Positions 1 to 7,595 of a DNA stretch of 19,222 bases are shown here, in pieces. Source of the DNA: JAAYBQ01 sp035403465 (lineage in GTDB: Bacteria; Spirochaetota; UBA4802; UBA5550); assembly GCA_035403465.1 (NCBI GenBank), contig DAONFG010000051.1, forward strand, positions 1 through 19,222, written 5' to 3'. Position 1 is the first letter of the stretch; each line of letters starts with the position of its first letter. The position numbers and the translations under genes were made by a program. The notes under the pieces are model-generated. The model was not told the origin of the DNA, did no database searches, and was given only the letters and a program-made list of their open reading frames with translations.

Positions 1-385
1 ACTTCTTATCATAATTATATATGATTGCTATTGCCGCCCCTAAAAAGAGAATCACCCCTGCTGTCATGAGGGCCGCCTGGTTCATGCTGAGCAGCGAAGA
101 TATAACTGACCCGGTATAAAGACCCGCAAAAATCGACAGAAGAGGCATTGCAAATATCATAAATGATATCTTGATCATACCGTCATTTGCCATGGTAAAC
201 TTTACTTTCTGGCCCGGTGCTGCATTTACAGCATTATATGCAAGTATCTCCATGTGCCTGATGTCGCATGCACCGCAGTTGTCACAGTCAGCATTAGGTG
301 CTACCCGTACTTTTGCAAGGTCGCCTTCAAGATTCATAATGAATCCCATCTGAACATCATCCTGTGGAATTATATCGTTATGCAT
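1..385 (-). CDS. rseC: RseC/MucC (SoxR-reducing) family membrane protein, partial (C-terminus beyond left edge)
   Basis: I translated this frame by hand: 128 residues from an ATG at 385 run off the left edge. A ribosome-binding site (AAGGA, 7 nt upstream) supports the start. The N-terminal half is a small soluble domain with the cysteine cluster CDNCGAC (residues 34-40), typical of RseC/MucC proteins. Two hydrophobic helices follow (about 72-92 and 103-122), then charged residues (YNYDKK). In the family these are inner-membrane proteins linked to SoxR reduction or sigma-E control, and in many genomes the gene sits at the head of an rnf operon. The nearby apbE agrees with that, so rnf genes may continue to the left. 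The family call is fairly secure; the precise role is inference. Confidence 0.8.
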   Translation of the reverse strand, partial: MHNDIIPQDDVQMGFIMNLEGDLAKVRVAPNADCDNCGACDIRHMEILAYNAVNAAPGQKVKFTMANDGMIKISFMIFAMPLLSIFAGLYTGSVISSLLSMNQAALMTAGVILFLGAAIAIIYNYDKK

Positions 386-437
386 AAATTTATCCTTGTT
401 ATCATATATTCCTGTTTTAAGAGAATTGATTTTACCA

Positions 438-534
438 TGTCATACCGGCTTCAATGAAGCTTAATACCGGTATCCTGGTGAAACCGGAGATCCCGGTATT
501 TGCAGAAATTTGATGACGCAAAACCGGGATGACA
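438..534. repeat. Small structured repeat with terminal inverted repeats (MITE/REP-like)
   Basis: The element is bounded by TGTCATACCGG (438-448) and CCGGGATGACA (524-534), which are inverted copies with 10 of 11 matches. Inside are a short hairpin (448-460, stem GCTTC/GAAGC) and a 12-bp stem with one mismatch (463-474 with 489-500) that contains ATACCGGTAT. It fills most of the gap between the rseC-like gene and apbE. GTCAT-CCGG ends are a common look for small dispersed bacterial repeats. No second copy was seen in this window, so the mobile or dispersed nature is inferred from structure alone. Confidence 0.5.
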
Positions 535-656
535 TTAAGCACAGCCTGAACTTTCAAAAATCAAATAACATCCCGCTAAACAGGTCTACATTTTGAACAA
601 AAAAGCATTTAAATGTTTCATAAAATGTTTAAATTACCTGGTCTCTGCATACCGGA

Positions 657-1676
657 TTAAAAATATATTATATCCAGATCTTCCCGGAATGTTATCCTTC
701 CCCGGAGACTTTCTGAAACATAAACCTTCATTTCTGACGTTACCAGCACAACCGATAGACCTTTAATCACTTTAAGTACCTGCTCTGTTTTGTCCAGTCC
801 AAGTACAAAAAATGCAGTTGAATATGCATCGGACATTACCGGATCACTGCTGAACACCGAAACCGAAATCAGGCCCGAGTCTGAGGGATAGCCGGTCGAA
901 GGATCAATAATATGATGATACCTCCTTCCGTTTACTATCCTGAACCTCTCATAATCGCCGCTTGTCGAGACAGCCTCACCGTCAACCATATCAAGGGCAC
1001 CTATAACAGAATCCCCCCTGGGATCCTTTATCCCTGCCCTCCACGGTTTCCCGTGATTCCTTCCTATTACCTGTATATCGCCTGCACAGGCAACGATTGC
1101 ACCTTTTACATTCCCTGCCCGAAGCACTGCAACGGCTTTGCTTACGGCATAACCTTTTGCAATACCGCCAAGACCGATCTTTGTTCCGTTCTTGAGGAAC
1201 CTGACTGTCGAGTTATTACTGTCAAGCTCCAGGTTTTTGTACGAAATGAGCGGAAGAAGACGTTTGACGGTTTTGTCATCCGGCGGAATAAATTCATCAT
1301 GTGAAAAATCCCACAATTTACCCGTGGATGCGAATGTTATGTCAAAAGCCCCCTCCGTGTTACCGGAGACCTGAACTGCCCGTTTTATAAGTAAAAATAT
1401 ATCATTCCTTGTTTTGAACCGGACGGCAGATGCTGTTCTGTTGAGCCTGCTTATCTCTGAATCCGGATCATATATACTTAGATCCCTCTGTACTTTTTCA
1501 ATCTCACCGAATGCAGCACTAAAAAGTTCCGCGGTGTTTATTGAATCCGGAACAAGAGTAATGGTTACAGCAGTACCAAGCAGCGGCCTTGATACAGAAG
1601 TTACATCATCTTTACAGCTTGAATGGAATACAGACAATATAATAATAAAAAGCCCGGTAAGGAATCCGTTTTTCAA
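657..1676 (-). CDS. apbE: FAD:protein FMN transferase (ApbE family), predicted lipoprotein
   Basis: ApbE enzymes take FMN from FAD and attach it covalently to Thr/Ser of target flavoproteins such as RnfG, RnfD and NqrB/C, using Mg2+ outside the cytoplasm. The 339-aa product carries the family marks in order: LGGIAKGY (about 169-176), the AGD region (about 198-200), HHIIDPSTGYP (about 254-264) and a late SDAYSTA segment with a metal-binding Asp (about 283). The frame stays open to an ATG at 1751, but I chose the TTG at 1674-1676. It has GAGG five bases upstream and places a clean lipoprotein signal at the N-terminus (lipobox HSSC, Cys21). With the RseC-like gene downstream, its likely target is an Rnf complex; this is inferred, since no rnf gene is in view. 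Confidence 0.9.
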   Translation of the reverse strand: MKNGFLTGLFIIILSVFHSSCKDDVTSVSRPLLGTAVTITLVPDSINTAELFSAAFGEIEKVQRDLSIYDPDSEISRLNRTASAVRFKTRNDIFLLIKRAVQVSGNTEGAFDITFASTGKLWDFSHDEFIPPDDKTVKRLLPLISYKNLELDSNNSTVRFLKNGTKIGLGGIAKGYAVSKAVAVLRAGNVKGAIVACAGDIQVIGRNHGKPWRAGIKDPRGDSVIGALDMVDGEAVSTSGDYERFRIVNGRRYHHIIDPSTGYPSDSGLISVSVFSSDPVMSDAYSTAFFVLGLDKTEQVLKVIKGLSVVLVTSEMKVYVSESLRGRITFREDLDIIYF

Positions 1677-1979
1677 TTCAGCCTCATTTATAAGGTTATT
1701 CCGGAACTTAAATACCTGAATATATTTACTTTTAATATCAGCAACGAACAACTGACTGATCTATTTCAAATTATTGAACCCGGGAATCATAAAAATCATA
1801 GCCGGGCAAAACGCAGAGCATACAGCTTTGCATTTGCAGTTTATTGTTTATATTTGTCAAGTAATTCTTGATCAAAAACAGTGATGCCGGGGCCTATAGT
1901 ATTTGACATCGTATTATTATTTTCTGATAATTAAAATGCAGTATCTCTTTTACTGCAGGTTCAAAACCGGAGGGTTTAA
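1677..1979. other. Divergent intergenic region between apbE and panE
   Basis: About 300 bp without a convincing gene. The right part holds the panE promoter, leader hairpin and ribosome-binding site. The left part is AT-rich and must contain the apbE promoter. A minus-strand TTGACA lies at about 1855-1860 but has no convincing -10 partner, so I do not call a site. In-frame sequence upstream of the chosen apbE TTG shows no further start with a ribosome-binding site. Confidence 0.5.
1903..1931 (+). promoter_or_regulatory. Sigma-70-type promoter for panE
   Basis: A perfect -35 TTGACA (1903-1908) is followed after exactly 17 bp by GATAAT (1926-1931), a five-of-six -10 match. Transcription would start around 1938, at the foot of a 7-bp leader hairpin (TGCAGTA 1937-1943 with TACTGCA 1951-1957). 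GGAGGG (1969-1974) then gives a strong ribosome-binding site five bases before the panE ATG. Confidence 0.65.
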
Positions 1980-2888
1980 ATGAAAACCGGAATTGCAGGT
2001 GCGGGAGCAATGGGCTCACTTTTTGCCTCATTCTTTATTGAAACGAAGATAGACACTGTCCTTTATGAAATATCACCCGAAACAGTAAATTGCATAAAAA
2101 ATGAACTGAAGATCATTACTTCCGGTAACGAAATTATTCTACACCCCGTGATATCAGATGATCCTTCCATACTTGCTGAAGCTGATATTATTTTTCTTTT
2201 TGTAAAAAGCTATTCTACTGCCGACGCTGCAGCCGTAATCTTAAAGGCAGCGAAGAGCGGCGCGATTATTGTATCGCTTCAGAACGGCCTGGGAAACTTC
2301 GAGGCATTAAGCAGAAGTTTTGATCCGGAACGTATCGTTTACGGAACTACAACATTCGGCGCCGCTAAAAAATCTCCTTCAGAGGTCATCTTCGGAGGCA
2401 GGGGATCGGTGAGTATAGGAGGAGTTTCTCCCTGGGCGGTTCAGAAAGTATCTGATCTTTTAGTATCAGCCGGGCTCGATGTGAATATTTCGGATAACCC
2501 GGAACGTATTGTTTGGCTTAAAGCTCTGATAAATGCCGGGATTAATCCCATTGCAACAATCCTGGGTATAAAAAACGGGCAGATACTTGAAAATACTTAT
2601 GCATTGCAGATCCAGGAATCAATACTTAAAGAGGCTGTTGCTGCAGCCGGCAGCATCGGGCTTGATTTTGATTTAAGTATGCTGATTGAAGAAACACGTT
2701 CAATCTGCAGCAAAACTTCGGTAAACACCTGTTCGATGCTGCAGGATCACAGATCCGGCAGAAAAACCGAAATAGACAGCATCAACATGAAGATCGTTGA
2801 AACAGGCGAGGCTGCAGGTCTTGACATGAAGTACAACAGGATGGTTTCCCTGATTGTAAAGGCTATGGAAGAGATAAATCACATGTAG
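1980..2888 (+). CDS. panE: 2-dehydropantoate 2-reductase (ketopantoate reductase)
   Basis: This enzyme reduces ketopantoate to pantoate with NADPH in cytosolic pantothenate/CoA synthesis. The 302-aa length is normal for the family. The Rossmann motif GAGAMG lies at residues 7-12, the LQNGLGN motif at 100-106, the catalytic Lys at about 181 within WLKALINAGINP, and the substrate-binding Glu in RKTEID (about 264). The ATG has GGAGGG five bases upstream and its own strong promoter. It is monocistronic: apbE diverges and the chemoreceptor gene converges 48 bp after the stop. Other ApbA-fold dehydrogenases exist, but the SMLQD...GRKTEID block favours true PanE. Confidence 0.9.
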   Translation: MKTGIAGAGAMGSLFASFFIETKIDTVLYEISPETVNCIKNELKIITSGNEIILHPVISDDPSILAEADIIFLFVKSYSTADAAAVILKAAKSGAIIVSLQNGLGNFEALSRSFDPERIVYGTTTFGAAKKSPSEVIFGGRGSVSIGGVSPWAVQKVSDLLVSAGLDVNISDNPERIVWLKALINAGINPIATILGIKNGQILENTYALQIQESILKEAVAAAGSIGLDFDLSMLIEETRSICSKTSVNTCSMLQDHRSGRKTEIDSINMKIVETGEAAGLDMKYNRMVSLIVKAMEEINHM

Positions 2889-2936
2889 CAGCATTTCGCA
2901 TCCTGTTACTGCATGTTGTACACGTACAGGGAAAAC

Positions 2937-4766
2937 CTATTCCACAATAAATGCCCCTACTTTTGCACGAAGTGTATTTGTCATCTGAAGGTTGCCTTTT
3001 GTGTTCCGTGCTATGTCCTCGGAACCCATACTGATCCTCTGCGTCAGTTCATTGATGCTGTTGACAGACTGAACAACATCGGCCATAGCCGTTTTTTGTT
3101 CAGTTATGGAACTTTCGATCTCACCGGATTTATTGAGGACTCCGTTAACATCGCGGTTAAGCTGTTCGTTCGATTCAATATGACTGTTCATGAAACCGGA
3201 AAGGTTCTCCATCATATTATTGATTTCGCCTACTCCATGAGTTATCCTGCTGATTTTTTCAACGACATCATTCACAATCACAAGGCCGTATTCAATCTCC
3301 GATTCGCTTGAGGCAATGAGCGCACCGATCTCCTTGACACTTGAAGCAGTGGTATCCGCGAGCTTTGAAATCTCATCTGCCACAACGGCAAAACCTCGTC
3401 CGGCATCACCGGCACGTGCCGCCTCAATTGAAGCATTCAGGCTCAGCAGGTTTATTTTGTCTGATATATCGTTTATTATACTTATTATTGAACTCATCTG
3501 TTTTGAACGTTCGCTGATTTTTCCCATAGTGGTTTTCATCTTCGAAAGCGATTCCTCGCCACTGCTCGCCTGGCCGGACATATCCTCGGTAAGAGTCAGA
3601 GCTCCTGAAGTTTTACTCTCCATTTTCCTTGTGGCGTCAGTGAGGTCGTTCATTTTGGACATAAGTTTTTCAAGTTCATTAACCTGCATCTTAGTGTTTC
3701 CCGCGATGTTATCCATGCTTGCAGAAACCTCTTCAATAGTTGCGGTGATCTCTTCAACCGTTGCAGCCTGGTTCTGGGTATCGGAGGAGAACGATTCGGT
3801 GATTTGCGATATTTCGTCTGTTGAGTTTTCAAGCTGGTCGGAATTCTGCCTTATCTCTTTAATGATATCAGCAATGTTTTGTTTCATATAAAACACGTCA
3901 TGGTTGATTCTTGTAAGATCATCAACAACAGCCATTATACTCCTGCGGGCAGAGAAATCCCCCTGCCCTATGCGCTTGAGATAAATCGTGATTAAATTTA
4001 CCTTATCCTTGATCGATGTCACAAGTCCGTAAATGAGGCTCCCGGCAGCAATAATTCCAAACAATAAAATAAAACCAAGTTTAACAGGATCAATCCCTCC
4101 ATGGACCCCGGCCTTTTCAAGTATAAGCATAAAGTATCCTACAACAGCAATGACCGGCAGGATTAGTATAACACTGATTGTGACAATCATTCTGAACAGG
4201 AAACTTACATGAATTGCCGTGCCCTTAATCTCTTTTTCAGAAAAGAATCCCATATTGAGGAGCTTCTGAACAATCCTCTCCGTGAGGAAGAAGAAGAGCA
4301 TCATTCCAAGCGGGGGAACGATGAACATCGTAAGCCATATATTTATGGTCTGTACCCTGGACAGGTCAGCCATTATTGTAAAAGGTATATATGCCATAGT
4401 CAGTCCGAATATCCACCTTAACAGTGACCCAATTGAATGCACATAAGTGAGAGTGAAGAATCTTTTTACTGCAGCATCATAGACCTCATCAGGCACAGCC
4501 TGGTCCTTTATGCGGAATTTCAGGTATTTTAGAACCGGGGCTATCTCCAGGTGGTCCCATATTGATGTTGTAACCATGGATACTGGCAGAACAAATACAA
4601 GTATCTTTAGCAGGAGTATCAGGTTAACCATTGATATATCAAGGTTTATCGTGAAGTATATAAACAGCAGCGGTATCATGACAAAATAGCTGAAGAACTC
4701 TGTTCTGACAGTGAACATTATGCTGAATCTTTGTGCTGTTTTTGCCGATTCCTCGTTTAACTGCAT
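2937..4766 (-). CDS. Methyl-accepting chemotaxis protein with six-helix membrane N-terminus
   Basis: A chemoreceptor of 609 aa. The N-terminal half has about six hydrophobic helices (roughly 25-42, 46-68, 112-134, 143-163, 188-218, 228-252) with only short loops, so there is no large periplasmic sensor domain. A HAMP-like linker (about 253-300) and a long coiled-coil signalling domain follow. The conserved hairpin tip, which contacts CheA/CheW, includes NDISDKINLLSLNASIEAAR and DAGRGFAVVADE (about 432-466). No C-terminal CheR-tethering pentapeptide is present. An ATG at 4778 is possible, but GGAGGT (4771-4776) lies inside that extension and is well placed for the ATG at 4764-4766, so I use the latter. 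The ligand is unknown; a six-TM input suggests sensing within the membrane or of energy state, which is inference. Confidence 0.92.
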   Translation of the reverse strand: MQLNEESAKTAQRFSIMFTVRTEFFSYFVMIPLLFIYFTINLDISMVNLILLLKILVFVLPVSMVTTSIWDHLEIAPVLKYLKFRIKDQAVPDEVYDAAVKRFFTLTYVHSIGSLLRWIFGLTMAYIPFTIMADLSRVQTINIWLTMFIVPPLGMMLFFFLTERIVQKLLNMGFFSEKEIKGTAIHVSFLFRMIVTISVILILPVIAVVGYFMLILEKAGVHGGIDPVKLGFILLFGIIAAGSLIYGLVTSIKDKVNLITIYLKRIGQGDFSARRSIMAVVDDLTRINHDVFYMKQNIADIIKEIRQNSDQLENSTDEISQITESFSSDTQNQAATVEEITATIEEVSASMDNIAGNTKMQVNELEKLMSKMNDLTDATRKMESKTSGALTLTEDMSGQASSGEESLSKMKTTMGKISERSKQMSSIISIINDISDKINLLSLNASIEAARAGDAGRGFAVVADEISKLADTTASSVKEIGALIASSESEIEYGLVIVNDVVEKISRITHGVGEINNMMENLSGFMNSHIESNEQLNRDVNGVLNKSGEIESSITEQKTAMADVVQSVNSINELTQRISMGSEDIARNTKGNLQMTNTLRAKVGAFIVE

Positions 4767-4791
4767 ATGTACCTCCATGAGATTTGCTTAA

Positions 4792-4821
4792 AATTTATTC
4801 TAAATTTACGGCTTATGTCAA
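4792..4821 (-). promoter_or_regulatory. Promoter for the chemoreceptor gene
   Basis: On the minus strand, TTGACA (4821-4816) and TAAATT (4797-4792) are separated by 18 bp, about 26 bases before the start codon. The spacer holds GCCGTAAA, close to the flagellar sigma-28 -10 box GCCGATAA, but the nearest TAAA lies 13 rather than 15 bases upstream. Sigma-70 is the better match; sigma-28 remains an alternative because the gene is a chemotaxis gene. Confidence 0.5.
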
Positions 4822-4850
4822 TTATTTTAAATAAAATGGTTCATAGATAA

Positions 4851-4925
4851 ATTAAGATTTAACTGGAGAACCGTCAGCATTTTCATAAAAAATAAACAGA
4901 ATCTTTATTTAAAATTAATCTTAAT
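4851..4925. promoter_or_regulatory. AT-rich inverted repeat upstream of arsC
   Basis: ATTAAGATT (4851-4859) and AATCTTAAT (4917-4925) are exact inverted copies. The second overlaps a TATAAT box (4925-4930) lying 35 bases before the arsC ATG. A repressor site is conceivable, but the sequence is so AT-rich that chance is a real alternative. No good -35 box was seen. Confidence 0.25.
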
Positions 4926-4964
4926 ATAATAATTTAACATTAGTTTATCAGTCATGGGGATTTT

Positions 4965-5390
4965 ATGAAAAAAAAAGCAGTACTATTTTTATGCATACAC
5001 AATTCAGCCCGAAGCCAGATGGCTGAGGCATTTTTAAAACAATATGCGCATGACAGATTTGATGTTATGAGTGCAGGAATTGAACCAGGTATACTTAATC
5101 CTGACGCTGTTGAAGTTATGAAAGAAAAAGGAATCGATATATCTGGCAACAAAACAAAAAGTGTTTTTGACCTGTACAAAGATAATATGACATTTGACTA
5201 CGTCATTACAGTATGCCACAGCGAAGCGGCTGAACGCTGTCCTGTGTTTCCCGGAAAATCTTTAAAGCTCAACTGGCCTTTCAGTGACCCTTCAGGATTT
5301 ACAGGTGAACGTGATGAGATTCTTGAAAAAACAAGGAAAGTGCGGGACGATATAGAGGCCGCAGTAAAAAGCTTTATTAAATCTTATTAA
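4965..5390 (+). CDS. arsC: Arsenate reductase, thioredoxin-coupled (low-molecular-weight phosphatase fold)
   Basis: A 141-aa cytosolic enzyme reducing arsenate to arsenite. The P-loop CX5R is CIHNSAR (Cys10-Arg16). The redox pair of thioredoxin-type ArsC is present as Cys84 and Cys92 in VCHSEAAERC, and the catalytic acid is in SDPS (Asp108-Pro109). All three cysteines match the Staphylococcus/Bacillus class rather than a plain tyrosine phosphatase. The start follows a modest GGGGA ribosome-binding site. No arsR or arsenite exporter is adjacent, so the gene is either an orphan or works with exporters elsewhere. The next plus-strand gene starts 129 bp on, so cotranscription is uncertain. Confidence 0.92.
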   Translation: MKKKAVLFLCIHNSARSQMAEAFLKQYAHDRFDVMSAGIEPGILNPDAVEVMKEKGIDISGNKTKSVFDLYKDNMTFDYVITVCHSEAAERCPVFPGKSLKLNWPFSDPSGFTGERDEILEKTRKVRDDIEAAVKSFIKSY

Positions 5391-5519
5391 AGCACCTTCA
5401 TAAGAAAAAATTTTTACCGGAATCAGTTCCGCGGCGTATATGCTACGCACCCGCACGAGCCATTGGTGAACAATATAATAATTTTTGAAATATTCACAGA
5501 TTTTCATTAGATATATGCC

Positions 5520-6662
5520 ATGAGAATACCTATTACACCACTTATACCGGGAATTATTTCAGTACTCATTGTTCTGCTGCTTCCCTTAACCGGCATAATT
5601 TTAAATGGAAATGAAATTTCATATTACCTGCAGCTGCCTCCTGCAGCAGGCTATACAGTTCATGCACCTTTCTCGCTCCCGGTATTCATTGTACTTACAT
5701 CAGCTTTTCTTATACTGATTTCACATCCTGTGTTTCATATAATCCGCAGCAGAAATACCGTCACACCGGTTTACCGGAACAATATAAAGTTCCCGCTTTG
5801 GGGCTGGTGCGGATTGATTCTCTGCGCCGCAGCATGGTTTATTGCATGGACAAGAATTCCCGTATTTATGCCCGTGCAGAGGTTCACATTCCTGCCATTA
5901 TGGCTTGCATACATTCTTATTATAAACGCCTTATGTTTATGGCGCACAGGGAGTTCGCTGATTACTCACAGTACACGATACATGGCCGTGTTATTCCCCC
6001 TCAGCGCGATATTCTGGTGGATTTTCGAATACCTGAACAGGTTCACGACAAACTGGTACTACACCGGTTCAGCTGAACTTTCAGTCTGCCGGTATATAAT
6101 CGAAGCCTCGCTTGCATTTTCCACTGTACTCCCTGCCGTAATGAGTACCGGGGAACTTCTGAAGAGTTTCCCGAAACTCTATGCAGGCATGGACAATTAC
6201 TTAAAGATAAATATTAAAAATAGCCGTTCATCGGCACTTGCTCTCCTGTTCATTGCAGGAAGCGGTCTTGCATTTACAGGTATATTCCCTGAAATCCTTT
6301 TCCCGCTTCTATGGGTATCACCTCTTCTTATATTGACATCGATCACTTCACTATCAGGATGCGGTACAGTTTTTTCAGGTATAAAAAACGGCGACTGGCG
6401 TCCGGTTATAATCTATTCGCTGTCAGCACTGATTTGCGGATTCTTCTGGGAGATGTGGAATATAAACTGCCTTGCAAAATGGATTTACAGCATACCATAT
6501 GTTAATGGATTAAAAATTTTCGAAATGCCCATGCCCGGTTATGCAGGGTACCTGCCGTTCGGGCTGGAATGTGCAGTTGTCGCGGGATTTGCAGGCAGAT
6601 TAAATAAAGTACAATCTGCAGATCCAAACAGCATACAAAGCAAAAGGAAAAAAAATAGTTAA
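5520..6662 (+). CDS. Uncharacterised polytopic membrane protein with internal duplication
   Basis: A 380-aa protein with about ten hydrophobic helices, so an inner-membrane protein. Two related blocks stand out. The first is LSAI..FEYLN.....WYY (about 159-180). The second is LSAL..FWEMWN......WIY (about 302-324), which runs on into IFEMPMPGYAGYLPFGLE (about 331-348). Both have E-x-x-N followed five or six residues later by W-x-Y, suggesting an internally repeated fold. The second block is the most conserved-looking part and may form a polar site in the membrane. There is a faint likeness to membrane carotenoid-cyclase proteins, but the PxEE hallmark is missing, so no function is assigned. The ATG lacks a good ribosome-binding site. 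The DUF3592 gene follows 20 bp downstream, suggesting an operon. Confidence 0.75.
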   Translation: MRIPITPLIPGIISVLIVLLLPLTGIILNGNEISYYLQLPPAAGYTVHAPFSLPVFIVLTSAFLILISHPVFHIIRSRNTVTPVYRNNIKFPLWGWCGLILCAAAWFIAWTRIPVFMPVQRFTFLPLWLAYILIINALCLWRTGSSLITHSTRYMAVLFPLSAIFWWIFEYLNRFTTNWYYTGSAELSVCRYIIEASLAFSTVLPAVMSTGELLKSFPKLYAGMDNYLKINIKNSRSSALALLFIAGSGLAFTGIFPEILFPLLWVSPLLILTSITSLSGCGTVFSGIKNGDWRPVIIYSLSALICGFFWEMWNINCLAKWIYSIPYVNGLKIFEMPMPGYAGYLPFGLECAVVAGFAGRLNKVQSADPNSIQSKRKKNS

Positions 6663-6682
6663 TAAATTTTGTTGAGGTAAGC

Positions 6683-7366
6683 ATGAAAAGATCATTTTAT
6701 TTTATACTTGAAGGTAAGTTCGGGTTCCTGGCTTTTGCAATACTATTCATAATAACCGGGTGCGTATTTGCATTTGTTGTTCCCGGACTTATAAAACATG
6801 CAGAAACTGATTCAATCCACACCAGGGCACAGGTTGTATCCGTATCCGAAAGGCAGGGAATGTATTACACAACTGTTGAGTTCAGGACTGCTGACGGTAA
6901 TGTTGTTAAAACCGTGAGCAGTACAGCATCAAACTATAAGCACGATGCAGGCACAGAGGTAGACATCAGTTACAGCAAATCAAATCCGGAGGATGTATCA
7001 TTCACCACTGATCTTTCAGTCATGTCATTTGAATTCAAAATACCGGGGCTGATTGTACTTGTTTTGGGCGCAGCAGTATTTCTGTTGATCATGGTGTCAT
7101 TATTGATTAAAAGAAAATCACCACAGAATGAAAATACATTTTTCTGGTGGATCAATTTTACCGGCGGAATGACGGGCGCGCTTGTATTTGCAATACCCTC
7201 TATGTTCATCTATCCCATATTCACTCTGTTCCCGGAAAATATAAAGCAGCAGGCGCAGAATACGTCAATTCTCCTTCCGATATTTACAATTGTCGGCATA
7301 CTGGTCAGTATCGTCATATTTTTTATTGCACGCAGCCAATACAGGGGACGCCCGCGCTGGAAGTAA
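6683..7366 (+). CDS. DUF3592-family membrane protein
   Basis: A 227-aa protein. An N-terminal helix (about 13-34) is followed by an extracytoplasmic beta-rich segment of about 75 residues (RAQVVSV, TTVEFRTADGN, GTEVDISYSKSNPED), the usual DUF3592 layout in which a small domain with a conserved Y.P-like turn sits between helices. Three more helices follow at about 115-140, 153-178 and 193-214. The start has GAGGT four bases upstream. It lies 20 bp after the 380-aa membrane protein, so the two are probably cotranscribed. The family's function is unknown. Confidence 0.75.
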   Translation: MKRSFYFILEGKFGFLAFAILFIITGCVFAFVVPGLIKHAETDSIHTRAQVVSVSERQGMYYTTVEFRTADGNVVKTVSSTASNYKHDAGTEVDISYSKSNPEDVSFTTDLSVMSFEFKIPGLIVLVLGAAVFLLIMVSLLIKRKSPQNENTFFWWINFTGGMTGALVFAIPSMFIYPIFTLFPENIKQQAQNTSILLPIFTIVGILVSIVIFFIARSQYRGRPRWK

Positions 7367-7430
7367 TAACGTCTGCATAAACTTTCAAGGTTATCTTTAT
7401 TTCAGCCTTCCTGTTATGATGCGGCAGATT

Positions 7431-7459
7431 TTGTTAAGATTTATTATATAAAATAATAC
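7431..7459 (+). promoter_or_regulatory. Possible promoter for the HEAT-repeat operon
   Basis: TTGTTA (7431-7436) and TAATAC (7454-7459) are spaced by 17 bp in an AT-rich stretch between the DUF3592 gene and the HEAT-repeat gene. The -10 match is weak, and TATA-rich sequence just upstream offers alternatives. The leader would be about 130 nt. I see no terminator between the two genes. Confidence 0.25.
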
Positions 7460-7595
7460 TGCGTTCACAATAATTGTTTTCCCAAAATCTCCTCAACAGA
7501 TACTCCTTTAAGCCGATAATTGAAACAAAATGTTAAATATATGTTCTTAATTCATGGAATCAAATCAAAATCTATTCTCCCCGGAGCGGCAAAAC

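Noticed and set aside
2889..2936. Possible bidirectional terminator between panE and the chemoreceptor gene
   Set aside because: CCTGT/ACAGG is only five pairs with a long loop and no T-run on either strand.
2913..3891. Two long plus-strand frames (2913-3311 and 3316-3891) opposite the chemoreceptor gene
   Set aside because: They lie antisense to the conserved signalling domain, whose codon pattern leaves the opposite strand open. Their products show no family resemblance and the starts lack ribosome-binding sites.
5401..5519. Possible arsC terminator and promoter in the arsC to membrane-protein gap
   Set aside because: The only stem (GCGTA/TACGC) has five pairs and no T-run; the TATAAT at 5474-5479 has no acceptable -35 box.
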